Shown piece after piece: positions 9,048 to 19,119 of a stretch of 64,000 bases of DNA (position 1 is the stretch's first letter; every line of letters starts with the position of its first letter). Source of the stretch: Dyella_A sp051962475. GTDB taxonomy: Bacteria; Pseudomonadota; Gammaproteobacteria; Xanthomonadales; Rhodanobacteraceae. The stretch is taken from the NCBI RefSeq assembly GCF_051962475.1, contig NZ_JBQCCF010000032.1:60227-124226 (forward strand), given 5' to 3'. Position numbers and translations under genes: made by a program. The notes below the pieces were generated by a model. It had not been told where the DNA came from. It saw nothing but the letters and a program-made list of their open reading frames with translations, and searched no databases.

Positions 9048-10739
9048 ATGTGTTCGATCTTCGGAATGTTCGACCTGCAGCCAGGCGACGACCTGGCCGC
9101 CTTGCGCCGGCAGGCGCTGGAACTGTCGCAGCGCCAGCGCCATCGCGGCCCGGACTGGAGCGGGGTCTACGTCGACGCCGGGGTGATCCTGGTGCACGAG
9201 CGCCTGGCCATCGTCGACCCGGCCAGCGGCGCGCAGCCGCTGCGCTCGCGCGACGGCGCGCTGGCGCTGGCGGTGAACGGCGAGATCTACAACCACCGCG
9301 AACTGCGCGCGGCCAGCAAATACGATTTCACCACCGGCTCGGACTGCGAAGTGATCAACGCGCTGTACCGCGACCTCGGTGGCGACGCCTTTGTGCGCGA
9401 GGGGGTGAGCAAGCTCAACGGCATCTTCGCCTTCGCGCTGTGGGACGGCGCCAGCCAGCGCTACGTGATCGCCCGCGATCCGATCGGCGTCTGCCCGTTG
9501 TACTGGGGCCATGACGGGGAAGGGCGGCTGTGCGTGGCCTCGGAGATGAAGGCGCTGGTGGGCGTGTGCAACGATGTGGCCGCATTCCCGCCCGGACACG
9601 TCTACGACAGCGCCACCGGCGAATTGCATCGCTACTACGTGAAGCCCTGGCGCGAACATGAAGCCACCAAGGGCAGGGGGCCGGAGGGCCTGCGCGAGGC
9701 CTTCGAGCAGGCCGTGCATCGCCAGTTGATGACCGACGTGCCCTATGGCGTGCTGCTCTCCGGCGGCCTGGATTCCTCGCTGGTGGCCGCCTGTGCCGCC
9801 CGCTTCGCCCGCGAGCGCATCGAGGACGACGATCGTTCCGAGGCCTGGTGGCCGCGCCTGCACTCGTTCGCGATCGGCCTGGAAGGCTCGCCCGACCTCG
9901 CCGCCGCGAAGATCGCCGCCGACGCGCTGGGCACCGTCCACCACGGCTTCGTCTACACCTTCTGGGAGGGGCTGGACGCGGTTCCGGAGGTGATCCGGCA
10001 TCTGGAGACCTACGACGTCACCACGATCCGCGCCGCTACGCCGATGTATCTGCTGGCGCGCCGGATCAAGGCGATGGGGGTGAAGATGGTGCTCTCCGGC
10101 GAGGGTTCGGACGAGCTGTTCGGCGGTTACCTGTACTTCCACAAGGCGCCGTCGGCCGAGGCCTTCCACGAGGAGACCGTGCGCAAGCTCGATGCTCTGC
10201 ACAGCTACGACTGCCTGCGCGCGAACAAGGCGATGATGGCCTGGGGTGTGGAAGCGCGCGTGCCGTTCCTGGATCTGGAATTCATCGACGTGGCGATGGG
10301 GATGGACGCGGCCCACAAGATGGCCGGGACCATGCCGGACGGAAGCCGAAAAATCGAGAAGCACGTACTGCGCGCGGCGTTCGATGGCGCACTGCCGAAG
10401 GAAATTCTGTGGCGGCAGAAGGAGCAGTTCTCCGACGGCGTCGGCTACGGCTGGATCGACGGGCTGAAGGCGCACGCCGAGCAGGAGGTGAGCGATCGCG
10501 AGTTCGCCGCAGCCGCCTCGCGCTTCCCGTTCAATACGCCGGCAACCAAGGAGGCCTATTTCTACCGGCGCATCTTCGAGCAGTTCTATCCGGGCGAGGC
10601 TTGCGCGGCGACGGTGCCGGGTGGCAAGTCGATCGCCTGCTCGTCGCCGGCGGCGCTGGCCTGGGATCCGGCCTTCGCGGCTGCGGCCGACCCGTCCGGC
10701 CGGGCGGTGCGCGGAGTGCATGCCGACGCGCTGGCCTGA
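9048..10739 (+). CDS. asnB: Asparagine synthetase B, glutamine-hydrolysing
   Basis: A 563-residue enzyme converting aspartate, glutamine and ATP to asparagine, glutamate, AMP and PPi. The chosen start gives MCSIFGMFDL, exposing the essential N-terminal nucleophile Cys2 after Met removal, and is preceded by GAGAGGGGAAA. The N-terminal class II glutaminase domain includes RHRGPDWSG, AVNGEIYNH and GSDCEVI. The synthetase domain contains the PP-loop SGGLDSS, SEAWWPRLHSFAIGL, the block VKMVLSGEGSDELFGGYL and EARVPFLDLEF. Sequence and length follow E. coli AsnB closely. The gene is preceded by an Asn-rich leader peptide and a terminator that suggest attenuation by charged tRNA-Asn. A GC hairpin follows it. 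Confidence 0.97.
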   Translation: MCSIFGMFDLQPGDDLAALRRQALELSQRQRHRGPDWSGVYVDAGVILVHERLAIVDPASGAQPLRSRDGALALAVNGEIYNHRELRAASKYDFTTGSDCEVINALYRDLGGDAFVREGVSKLNGIFAFALWDGASQRYVIARDPIGVCPLYWGHDGEGRLCVASEMKALVGVCNDVAAFPPGHVYDSATGELHRYYVKPWREHEATKGRGPEGLREAFEQAVHRQLMTDVPYGVLLSGGLDSSLVAACAARFARERIEDDDRSEAWWPRLHSFAIGLEGSPDLAAAKIAADALGTVHHGFVYTFWEGLDAVPEVIRHLETYDVTTIRAATPMYLLARRIKAMGVKMVLSGEGSDELFGGYLYFHKAPSAEAFHEETVRKLDALHSYDCLRANKAMMAWGVEARVPFLDLEFIDVAMGMDAAHKMAGTMPDGSRKIEKHVLRAAFDGALPKEILWRQKEQFSDGVGYGWIDGLKAHAEQEVSDREFAAAASRFPFNTPATKEAYFYRRIFEQFYPGEACAATVPGGKSIACSSPAALAWDPAFAAAADPSGRAVRGVHADALA

Positions 10740-10770
10740 GCGGTTTGCTATCCTTGCGTGCTTTGACTCC

Positions 10771-10790
10771 GGCGGCGCGCCAGCGCCGCC
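10771..10790 (+). terminator. GC hairpin between asnB and prfB
   Basis: GGCGGCGC (10771-10778) and GCGCCGCC (10783-10790) form an 8-bp stem with a 4-nt loop. There is no T-run, so termination would be weak or factor-assisted. It ends 18 bp before prfB. Confidence 0.4.
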
Positions 10791-10808
10791 CCACCACCTG
10801 GTTGAATC

Positions 10809-11934
10809 ATGATCGAGACCAATCCGATCCTTGCGCAGATCGCGGACCTTTCCGGCCGCGTCGAGTCGCTTAGGGGGTATATTTGACTACGCCACCAAAC
10901 GTGAGCGCCTCGAAGAAGTAAGCCGCGAGCTGGAAAATCCCAACGTCTGGGACGACCCGGCCCGCGCCCAGGAGCTGGGCCGCGAACGCGCCCGCCTGGA
11001 CACCATCGTCAACGGCATCGACCGGCTCACCTCCGGCCTCACCGACGCGCGCGAGCTGGTCGAGCTGGCCGCCGCCGACGGCGACGAGGACACCGTGGCA
11101 TCCGTGCAGAAGGACGTCTCGCGCCTCGACGCGGAGGTGAACAAGCTGGAATTCCAGCGCATGTTCTCCGGCAAGATGGATTCGGCCAACGCCTTTGTCG
11201 ACATCCAGGCCGGCGCTGGCGGCACCGAGGCGCAGGACTGGGCCGAGATGCTGCTGCGCATGTACCTGCGCTGGTGCGAATCGCGCGGCTGGAAGACCGA
11301 GCTGATGGAAGTCTCCGGTGGCGACGTGGCCGGCATCAAGTCCGCCACCTTCCGCGTCGAGGGCGATTACGCCTACGGCTGGCTGAAGACCGAAATCGGC
11401 GTGCACCGCCTGGTGCGCAAGAGCCCGTTCGATTCGGACAACCGGCGCCACACCAGCTTCACCTCGGTGTTCGTGTCGCCGGAAGTGGACGACGACATCG
11501 AGATCGACATCAATCCGGCCGACCTCAAGACCGACGTGTACCGTTCGTCCGGCGCCGGCGGCCAGCACGTCAACAAGACCGAGTCGGCCGTGCGCATCAC
11601 GCACATCCCGACCGGCGTGGTGGTGGCCTGCCAGAACGGCCGCAGCCAGCATGCCAACCGCGACACCGCGATGAAGATGCTCGCCGCCAAGCTGTACGAG
11701 CTGGAGGTGCAGAAGCGCAACGCCGAGAAGGACGCGCTGGAAGCGACCAAGTCCGACATCGGCTGGGGCAGCCAGATCCGCAACTACGTGCTCGACCAGA
11801 GCCGCATCAAGGATCTGCGCACCGGCATCGAGCGCACGGACACGCAGAAGGTGCTCGACGGCGACCTGGACGAGTTCGTCGAGGCCAGCTTGAAGTCGGG
11901 TCTGGAAGCCGGCTCCAAGCGCGTTGATGCCTGA
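10809..11934 (+). CDS. prfB: Peptide chain release factor 2, programmed +1 frameshift
   Basis: RF2 releases peptides at UGA and UAA. It is encoded in two overlapping frames. The zero frame starts at ATG 10809 (MIETNPILAQIADLSGRV) and reaches an in-frame TGA at 10884-10886 after ...SLRGYI. A +1 shift resumes at GAC 10885 (DYATKRERLEEV) and runs to 11934, giving about 374 residues. The internal Shine-Dalgarno AGGGGG (10872-10877) and the spacing TAT-NNN-TGA-C match the autoregulatory site of E. coli. The slippery codon, however, is ATT, not the usual CTT. Later motifs include the GGQ tripeptide in SSGAGGQHVNKT and the SPF anticodon-like motif in VRKSPFDS. lysS follows, as in E. coli, with one small gene between. 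Confidence 0.96.
10872..10886 (+). promoter_or_regulatory. prfB +1 recoding site with AUU slippery codon
   Basis: AGG GGG TAT ATT TGA: the upstream Shine-Dalgarno-like stimulator, a 3-nt spacer, the P-site codon ATT and the slow-decoding TGA, followed by C. The canonical bacterial site has CTT in the P-site position. Slipping from AUU to UUU leaves a first-position U-U mismatch with tRNA-Ile(GAU), whereas CUU to UUU keeps a G-U pair. Confidence 0.9.
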
Positions 11935-11976
11935 TCCGGACACGCTTCGTTTCCCGAATCCCGCGAGGAGGTACCT

Positions 11977-12261
11977 ATGAAGCGTGAAATGATCCTTTCG
12001 TTGTCTGCCGTCGCCCTGTCATTGGCTTGTGCCGGTACGGTCGCCGCCCAGTCGACCAAACAGGCGATCAAACACGACGCCAAGACCGCCGGTCACGCCG
12101 TCGGCGACGGTGCGCGTGAAGTCGGCCATGCCACGCGCGACGTGGCGATCAAGGTCGGTCATGGCGCGCGCGACGCCGGTCGCGGCATCGGCAAGGGCGC
12201 GCGCGAGGGCTGGGACGCCACCAAGCACGGCTTCAAGGAAGTGTTCCACAAGGGCGGCTAG
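11977..12261 (+). CDS. Small exported amphipathic-helix protein
   Basis: A 94-residue protein starting at ATG 11977, preceded by the strong site GAGGAGG. A signal peptide (MKREMILSLSAVALSLACAGTVAAQ) is followed by a mature part made of imperfect 11-12-residue repeats of the type GHAxRDxAxKV and GHGARDAGRGIGK, rich in Gly, Ala, Lys, Arg and Asp. Such periodicity suggests long amphipathic helices, as in LEA-like or apolipoprotein-like stress proteins. No known domain is recognised. It lies 42 bp after prfB and 71 bp before lysS, interrupting a pair that is directly adjacent in E. coli; it may share their transcript. Function unknown. Confidence 0.75.
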   Translation: MKREMILSLSAVALSLACAGTVAAQSTKQAIKHDAKTAGHAVGDGAREVGHATRDVAIKVGHGARDAGRGIGKGAREGWDATKHGFKEVFHKGG

Positions 12262-12332
12262 GCAAACGCCGCCCTCCACGACCCATCGACCGGCATCGCG
12301 TGCATGCATGCCACCCGTAACGGAACCCAGCA

Positions 12333-13850
<1,518 letters not shown>

Positions 13851-13868
13851 TCGCTACACCGCCCTCCC

Positions 13869-13950
13869 TGTAGGAGCCCGCTCGCGGGCGATGCTCCTGC
13901 TTCGGTGTTGATCAGGAGCAAAAGCATCGCCCGCAAGCGGGCTCCTACAA
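13869..13950. repeat. REP-type palindromic element, copy 1
   Basis: The left arm at 13869-13895 begins TGTAGGAGCCCGCTCGCG and the right arm at 13924-13950 ends GCAAGCGGGCTCCTACA. The arms are near-perfect reverse complements around a spacer of about 28 nt. TGTAGGAGCCCGC is a common start of dispersed extragenic palindromes in Xanthomonadales and Pseudomonas. It lies 19 bp after lysS and could also act as a terminator. Confidence 0.85.
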
Positions 13951-13956
13951 GGGGCG

Positions 13957-14152
13957 GTGGAAGTGGGCCTGGGGCGTTGGCATCGATGGCTGGTGATGCT
14001 TTTGCTTTGATCGGCACGTGCTGCTGTTCGCCCCAGCGCCCCGAAGCCTGTCCAGCACCGCTTCACCTTGTAGGAGCCCGCTTGCGGGCGATGCTCCTGT
14101 CTTCGATGTGGATCCACAGCGAAAAGCATCGCCCGCGAGCGAGCTCCTACAC
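13957..14152 (+). repeat. Decayed tandem duplicate of the lysS 3' end plus REP element
   Basis: The sequence from 13957 aligns with the lysS terminus from about 13725. Shared blocks are GGAAGTGGGCCT, TGGCATCGA...GGCTGGTGATGCT, ACGTGCTGCTGTTC and CGAAGCCTG, followed by a second REP palindrome (arms at 14069-14095 and 14126-14152) that matches the one at 13869-13950. The copy has lost about 35 bp and has substitutions, so it encodes nothing. The unit duplicated is about 225 bp, spanning the gene end and the palindrome. It fills the interval between lysS and the insertase gene. Confidence 0.8.
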
Positions 14153-14166
14153 AGGGGCGTGGTGGG

Positions 14167-14796
14167 TCAGTGGCGCGCCACGCGCCGGCGCAGCAGTGCG
14201 GCCTGCAGCACGTTGACGCTGCTGGAGCCGGCCCAATACAGGCCGAGGCCGGCGGCGAGGTGCCACACCATCAGAAACGAGACCAGCACCGGCAACATCT
14301 GCAGCAGGGTCTTCATCTGTGCCGGCATCGCCGGGTTGAGGGTGAGGGCGGCGTAGCTCAGTGCGGCCACGGCCAGCGCGAGCAGAAAATCCGGCCGCGC
14401 CAGTCGCGGGATCCACAGGAACGAGCCCGCTCCCGCCAGGTTGTGCCGGATTGCGGCATAGATGCCGGCGCCCAGCGGTGCCTGCACGGCGCTGACCAGC
14501 AGTCCGCTACCGAGGCCGCCGGCGATTCCGCGCTCCTTCTGCAGCGCCTGGGCGGCGCGCGCGTAGGCCAGCGCGTCCTTGCCATGTCGCTCGCGCAGCG
14601 CGTCGAGTTGCGGCTTGAGCGCGAGCATCGTCTGCTGCCGCTGCCAGCCGCGCTCGGCCAGGCGCAGTGTCCAGGGCAACAATGCCAGGCGCACGATCAT
14701 GGCCAAGGCGATGACCGCCAGCCCGTAACTGCCGCCCAGCCCGTACGCCATCCACGACAGCGTGTGAGAGAGAGCTTCGACGAACGTGGACCACAT
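14167..14796 (-). CDS. Short YidC/Oxa1-family membrane insertase homologue
   Basis: A 209-residue membrane protein with a hydrophobic segment GLAVIALAMIVRLALLPWTLRLA near residues 24-46 (the family's R/LALLP region), then a cytoplasmic charged hairpin (QTMLALKPQLDALRERHGKD), and further segments including FLLALAVAALSYAALTL and LVSFLMVWHLAAGLGLYW. The ending LYWAGSSSVNVLQ matches the conserved YW..N..Q of YidC/Oxa1. It lacks the large periplasmic domain of proteobacterial YidC and is closer in size to Gram-positive or organellar forms. The start has AAGGAAG upstream. It is transcribed toward lysS. Whether it inserts a special substrate is unknown. Confidence 0.85.
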   Translation of the reverse strand: MWSTFVEALSHTLSWMAYGLGGSYGLAVIALAMIVRLALLPWTLRLAERGWQRQQTMLALKPQLDALRERHGKDALAYARAAQALQKERGIAGGLGSGLLVSAVQAPLGAGIYAAIRHNLAGAGSFLWIPRLARPDFLLALAVAALSYAALTLNPAMPAQMKTLLQMLPVLVSFLMVWHLAAGLGLYWAGSSSVNVLQAALLRRRVARH

Positions 14797-14917
14797 GAGA
14801 CGCTTCCTTGTGTGGGGTAACTCCCGCTAGCTCGGGCTCGCCGTGCGCTGATTCAAGCGTGACTACCGGCACACCCGCTAAAATGCCGTTTTGCCCAAAC
14901 GCCAGGAGCGTCATCGC

Positions 14918-15217
14918 ATGTGGTTCGCCGTCCACGCCAAGGATCATCCCGATTCCCTCGCCAAGCGCATGGCCGCCCGGCCGGAGCATCTGGCCCGCTT
15001 GAACGCGCTGCAGGTTGAAGGGCGACTGCTGCTGGCCGGGCCGTTCCCGGCGATCGCCTCGGAGGATCCGGGCCCGGCCGGCTTCACCGGTAGCCTGATC
15101 ATCGCCGAGTTCGCCAGCCAGGCCGATGCCGAAGCCTGGGCCGGGGCCGACCCGTACGTGGCGGCCGGCGTCTACGCCGAGGTTGAGGTCAAGCCGTTCC
15201 GCAAGACCCTGCCATGA
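14918..15217 (+). CDS. yciI: YciI-family protein
   Basis: A 99-residue protein with the ferredoxin-like dimeric alpha/beta-barrel fold of YciI. It begins MWFAVHAKDHPDSLAKRMAARPEHLARL, which contains the conserved His and Asp proposed as an active site (AKDHPDS and RPEHLARL), and ends with PYVAAGVYAEVEVKPF. The enzyme activity is not settled for the family. The ATG at 14918 has AGGAG upstream; the longer frame from 14891 lacks one. Its TGA overlaps the ATG of the BolA gene (ATGA), so the two are co-translated, an order common in gammaproteobacteria. Confidence 0.9.
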   Translation: MWFAVHAKDHPDSLAKRMAARPEHLARLNALQVEGRLLLAGPFPAIASEDPGPAGFTGSLIIAEFASQADAEAWAGADPYVAAGVYAEVEVKPFRKTLP

Positions 15218-15477
15218 GCGCGGCGATGGTCGAGCAGATACGCGATCGGCTCGCCGCCGCGCTGGCGCCGACCGAGCTGGAGGTGCTCGACGAAGGACAC
15301 AAGCACGCCGGACACGCCAACGCGGGCAAGGGGCATTTTCACGTGCGTATCGTCAGCGGCGCCTTTGCCGGGGTGCTGCCGATCACGCGGCACCGCATGG
15401 TGTACGCAGCGCTGGACGGCCTGATGGACCAGGGCATCCACGCCCTGTCCATCGATGCGCGGGCGCCAGAGGCGTAA
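15214..15477 (+). CDS. BolA-family protein
   Basis: An 87-residue BolA/IbaG-fold protein. It contains the class II KH-like core ALAPTELEVLDEGHKHAGH, GKGHFHVRIVSGAFAGV, and the helix RHRMVYAALDGLMDQGIHALSIDA. The conserved His in HxHVRIVS is the usual [2Fe-2S] ligand shared with a monothiol glutaredoxin partner. BolA proteins act in iron-sulfur trafficking and stress morphology. The start overlaps the stop of yciI by four bases (ATGA). smc follows 131 bp later, past a hairpin. Confidence 0.92.
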   Translation: MSAAMVEQIRDRLAAALAPTELEVLDEGHKHAGHANAGKGHFHVRIVSGAFAGVLPITRHRMVYAALDGLMDQGIHALSIDARAPEA

Positions 15478-15512
15478 AATCAGCTGCTTGCAGCACCTTC
15501 TTCAAGTAGATT

Positions 15513-15540
15513 GCGCCGCCGCAACGCATTGCGGCGGCGC
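15513..15540 (+). terminator. Hairpin between the BolA gene and smc
   Basis: GCGCCGCCGCAA (15513-15524) and TTGCGGCGGCGC (15529-15540) form a perfect 12-bp stem with loop CGCA. No T-run follows. It may end the yciI-bolA transcript or simply separate it from smc. Confidence 0.5.
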
Positions 15541-15608
15541 CTGCCGTTTGGCACAGTGCTTTGTCGCCCCACGCCCGTGCGGGCGTTCCATGGAATGTTG
15601 ACCTGCCG

Positions 15609-18600
15609 ATGCGCCTGACCACGATCAAACTCGCCGGATTCAAGTCGTTCGTCGATCCAACCACGTTGCACCTGCCCACCAACATGACCGGCGTCGTCGG
15701 TCCCAACGGTTGCGGCAAGTCCAACATCATCGACGCGATCCGCTGGGTGATGGGCGAGAGTGCCGCCAGCCGCCTGCGCGGCGATTCGCTGACCGACGTG
15801 ATCTTCTCCGGCTCCACCTCGCGCAAGCCGGTGGGACAGGCCACGGTAGAGCTGATCTTCGACAACGCCGACGGCTCGGTGCAGGGCGAATACGGCCAGT
15901 ACGCCGAGATATCGGTGAAGCGCCAGGTCACCCGCGACGGCCAGTCGGCCTACTTCCTCAACGGCGCGCGCTGCCGCCGCCGCGACATCACCGACCTGTT
16001 CCTCGGCACCGGCCTGGGCCCGCGCAGCTACTCGATCATCGAGCAGGGCATGATCAGCCAGATCATCGAGGCGGCGCCGGAAGACCTGCGCACGCATCTC
16101 GAAGAGGCCGCCGGCATCTCCAAGTACAAGGAGCGTCGCAAGGAGACCGAGAGCCGCATCAAGTCCACCCGCGAGAACCTCGATCGCGTGCGCGACGTGC
16201 GCGACGAGGTGGACAAGCAGCTCGAGCACCTCAACCGCCAGGCCCGCGCCGCCGAGCGCTGGAAGGCGCTGAAGGAAGAGCAGACCCGCAAGGAAGCCGA
16301 ACTGCGCGCACTGGAGTACCGCGCGCTGAAAGGCCAGCACGATGGCGAAGGGCAGGGCCTGTCCGCCGCCGAGATCGCCATTGAGAAGCAGCTCGCCGAG
16401 CAGCGCCAGATCGAGGCGCAGCTGGAAAGCGTTCGCGATCGCCACATCGGCGCCAGCGAGCATCTGAACGAGGTGCAGGCCGAGGTCTACAAGGTCGGCT
16501 CCGAGATCGCCCGCGTCGAGCAGCAGGTGCGCTACAACAAGGAAACCGCCGAGCGCCTGCAGCGCGCCCAGGGTGAGGCCGAGCGCGAGCACGCCGAACT
16601 GTCCGCGCATATCGCCACCGATCGCGAGCAGATCGAGACGCTGCGCCTGGCGCTGGCCGAAGGCGAGCCGAAACTCGAAGCGCTGCAGCAGTTGCAGGAC
16701 GACACCGCCGAAGCCCAGCGCAGCACCGAGGCCAAGCTGGCCGACTGGCAGCAGCGCTGGGACGCCTATACCCGCACCGCCGGCGAATCCAGCCGCGCCG
16801 CGGAGGTGGAGCGCACCAAGCTCAACTACCTCGATCGCCAGGCGATCGATCTGTCCAAGCGCCGCGAAGCGCTCGACGCCGAGCAGAAGGCCACCGACGT
16901 GGCCGCGCTGGATAGCGCCGCCGAGCAGCTGGAAGCCGAACACGACACCCAGCGCGAGCGCGTCGAGACGCTGGGCCAGATGCTCGACCAGCACAAGTCC
17001 GCGCACGAAAAGGTGCTCGACGAGGAGCGCCAGGTGCAGGCGACCCTCAACGAGGCGCGCCAGCAACTGCAGAGTGCGCGCGGTCGTTTGTCCTCGCTCG
17101 AGGCGCTGCAGCACGCCGCGCTGGGTCAGGAAGAAACCGCCGCCAGTGGCTGGCTCGCCGGCTTCGGATTGGACAAGGCACGTCGCCTGGGCGAATCGCT
17201 GCAGGTGGATGCTGGTTGGGAATCGGCCGCCGAGACGGTGCTGGCCGGCCTGCTCGACGGCGTGCTGGTCGACGACCCGCTGTCACTGGCCAACGATTTC
17301 GCCAGCCTCGGTGAGGCCGATCTCGCTCTGTTGGCCGCCCAGGCCGGTGGCGCGGGCCCCGAGGGCACGTTGGCTGCACGCGTGCGTGGCCCGGCCGCGG
17401 CAATGCAGTTGCTGGCGCAGGTACAGACCGCCGAGACGCTGGATGAGGCACGTCGTCGTGTCGCCACGCTGGCGCCGGGGCAGTCCGTGATCACCCGCAC
17501 CGGCGAATGGCTGGCGCCGCAGTGGGCGCGCGTGCGTCGTGCGCAGGGCAACCAGGTCGGCGTGCTGGCGCGCGAGCGCGAGATCCGCACGCTCACCGAG
17601 CAGGTCGCCACGCTGGAAGCGCGCATCGAAGAAGCCACCGGACAGCTCGACGACCTGCGCACCGCCAAGTTCGAAGCCGAGCGCGCCCGCGACGATGCGC
17701 AGCGCGAGCTGTACAACGCGCACCGCCGCCAGTCCGAACTGGCCGGCCAGCTGCAGAGCCATCGCGGCAAGGTCGAGACCGCGCGTGCTCGCGCCGAGAA
17801 GGTGGCCGGCGAGCTGTCGACGCTGATCGAGCAGTTGGACGAACTGCAGTCGCAGACGCGTGAGGCCCGCGCGCGGCTGGACGAGTCGGTCAATCACATG
17901 GGCGACCTGGAAGACCAGCGCCGCGAGCTGGAGAACGAGCGGCGCGCATTGCTGGAGGCGCGCGAGGAAGCGCGCATGAACGCCCGCGAGGCGGCCGACC
18001 AGGCGCACTCGCTGGCGCTGTCGATGGAGTCCAAGCGCTCCTCGCTGGCCTCGCTCGAACAGGCGCTGGCCCGCCTGGACACCCAACTGCGCACAGTCGA
18101 AGCGCGCCGCACCGAGATCGCCGAACAGCTCGCCTCCGGCGCCGACCCCATCGCCGAGCTGGAAGCCGAGCGGCAGACCTACCTCGACCAGCGCCTGCTG
18201 GTCGATCGCCAGCTGGTGGAAGCGCGCCGCACGCTGGAAGATTGCGACATCGAGGTGCGCAAGCTGGAACAGCAGCGCCAGCTCGCCGAACAGGCGCTGG
18301 CCGCCCTGCGCGAGAAGCTTTCCGAAAAGCGCCTCGCCGCGCAGGCGCTGCAGATGCGTGCACAGCAGCTGGCCGATGCGATCACCGCCTCGGGCTTGGA
18401 ACTGGAGCCGCTGCTCGCCGAACTGGCCGAGGATGCCGATGCGGACGCCTGGCGTCGGCAGCTCACCGACATCGGCCAGAAGATCGTGCGGCTGGAGCCG
18501 GTGAACCTGGCCGCGATCCAGGAGCACGCGGAGCAGAGCGAGCGCAAGACCTACCTGGACAACCAGATCACCGACCTCACCAGCGCCATGGAAACGCTGG

Positions 18601-19109
18601 AAGGCGCAATCAAGAAGATCGACCGCGAGACGCGCCAGCGCTTCAAAGAGACCTTCGACAAGGTCAACGCCGGCGTGCAGGAGCTGTTCCCGCGCCTGTT
18701 CGGCGGCGGCCACGCCTATCTGGAGCTGACCGGCGACGACCTGCTCAACACCGGCGTGGCGATTATGGCGCGGCCACCCGGCAAGCGCGTGTCCAACATC
18801 TCGCTGCTGTCCGGCGGCGAGAAGGCGCTCACCGCGGTGTCGCTGGTGTTCTCCATCTTCGGCCTCAATCCTGCGCCGTTCTGCCTGTTGGACGAGGTGG
18901 ACGCACCGCTGGACGAGGCCAACGTGGGCCGCTTCTCGGCGATGGTGCGCGAGATGAGCGAGAAGGTGCAGTTCATCTTCATCAGTCACAACAAGGCCAC
19001 TATGGAAGCGGCCACCCAGCTGTGCGGCGTGACGATGCGCGAGCCGGGCGTATCGCGCCTGGTGCAGGTGGATCTGGCCGAAGCGGCTAAACTGGCTGGC
19101 GCTGCCTGA
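15609..19109 (+). CDS. smc: Chromosome segregation protein SMC
   Basis: A 1166-residue SMC ATPase that condenses and orients the chromosome. The N-terminal head starts MRLTTIKLAGFKSFVDPT and has Walker A GPNGCGKSN (residues 31-39) and a Q-loop region around RWVMGESAA. Two long coiled coils, rich in Glu, Arg, Gln and Ala, flank a hinge of about 120 residues near residues 520-640. The C-terminal head carries the signature LLSGGEKALTAVSLV and Walker B PFCLLDEVDAPLDEAN. The start at 15609 fits the family; the upstream extension to 15561 does not. The gene precedes zipA by 10 bp, an arrangement found in Xanthomonadales. Length is normal. Confidence 0.97.
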   Translation: MRLTTIKLAGFKSFVDPTTLHLPTNMTGVVGPNGCGKSNIIDAIRWVMGESAASRLRGDSLTDVIFSGSTSRKPVGQATVELIFDNADGSVQGEYGQYAEISVKRQVTRDGQSAYFLNGARCRRRDITDLFLGTGLGPRSYSIIEQGMISQIIEAAPEDLRTHLEEAAGISKYKERRKETESRIKSTRENLDRVRDVRDEVDKQLEHLNRQARAAERWKALKEEQTRKEAELRALEYRALKGQHDGEGQGLSAAEIAIEKQLAEQRQIEAQLESVRDRHIGASEHLNEVQAEVYKVGSEIARVEQQVRYNKETAERLQRAQGEAEREHAELSAHIATDREQIETLRLALAEGEPKLEALQQLQDDTAEAQRSTEAKLADWQQRWDAYTRTAGESSRAAEVERTKLNYLDRQAIDLSKRREALDAEQKATDVAALDSAAEQLEAEHDTQRERVETLGQMLDQHKSAHEKVLDEERQVQATLNEARQQLQSARGRLSSLEALQHAALGQEETAASGWLAGFGLDKARRLGESLQVDAGWESAAETVLAGLLDGVLVDDPLSLANDFASLGEADLALLAAQAGGAGPEGTLAARVRGPAAAMQLLAQVQTAETLDEARRRVATLAPGQSVITRTGEWLAPQWARVRRAQGNQVGVLAREREIRTLTEQVATLEARIEEATGQLDDLRTAKFEAERARDDAQRELYNAHRRQSELAGQLQSHRGKVETARARAEKVAGELSTLIEQLDELQSQTREARARLDESVNHMGDLEDQRRELENERRALLEAREEARMNAREAADQAHSLALSMESKRSSLASLEQALARLDTQLRTVEARRTEIAEQLASGADPIAELEAERQTYLDQRLLVDRQLVEARRTLEDCDIEVRKLEQQRQLAEQALAALREKLSEKRLAAQALQMRAQQLADAITASGLELEPLLAELAEDADADAWRRQLTDIGQKIVRLEPVNLAAIQEHAEQSERKTYLDNQITDLTSAMETLEGAIKKIDRETRQRFKETFDKVNAGVQELFPRLFGGGHAYLELTGDDLLNTGVAIMARPPGKRVSNISLLSGGEKALTAVSLVFSIFGLNPAPFCLLDEVDAPLDEANVGRFSAMVREMSEKVQFIFISHNKATMEAATQLCGVTMREPGVSRLVQVDLAEAAKLAGAA

Positions 19110-19119
19110 GGACATCGCG

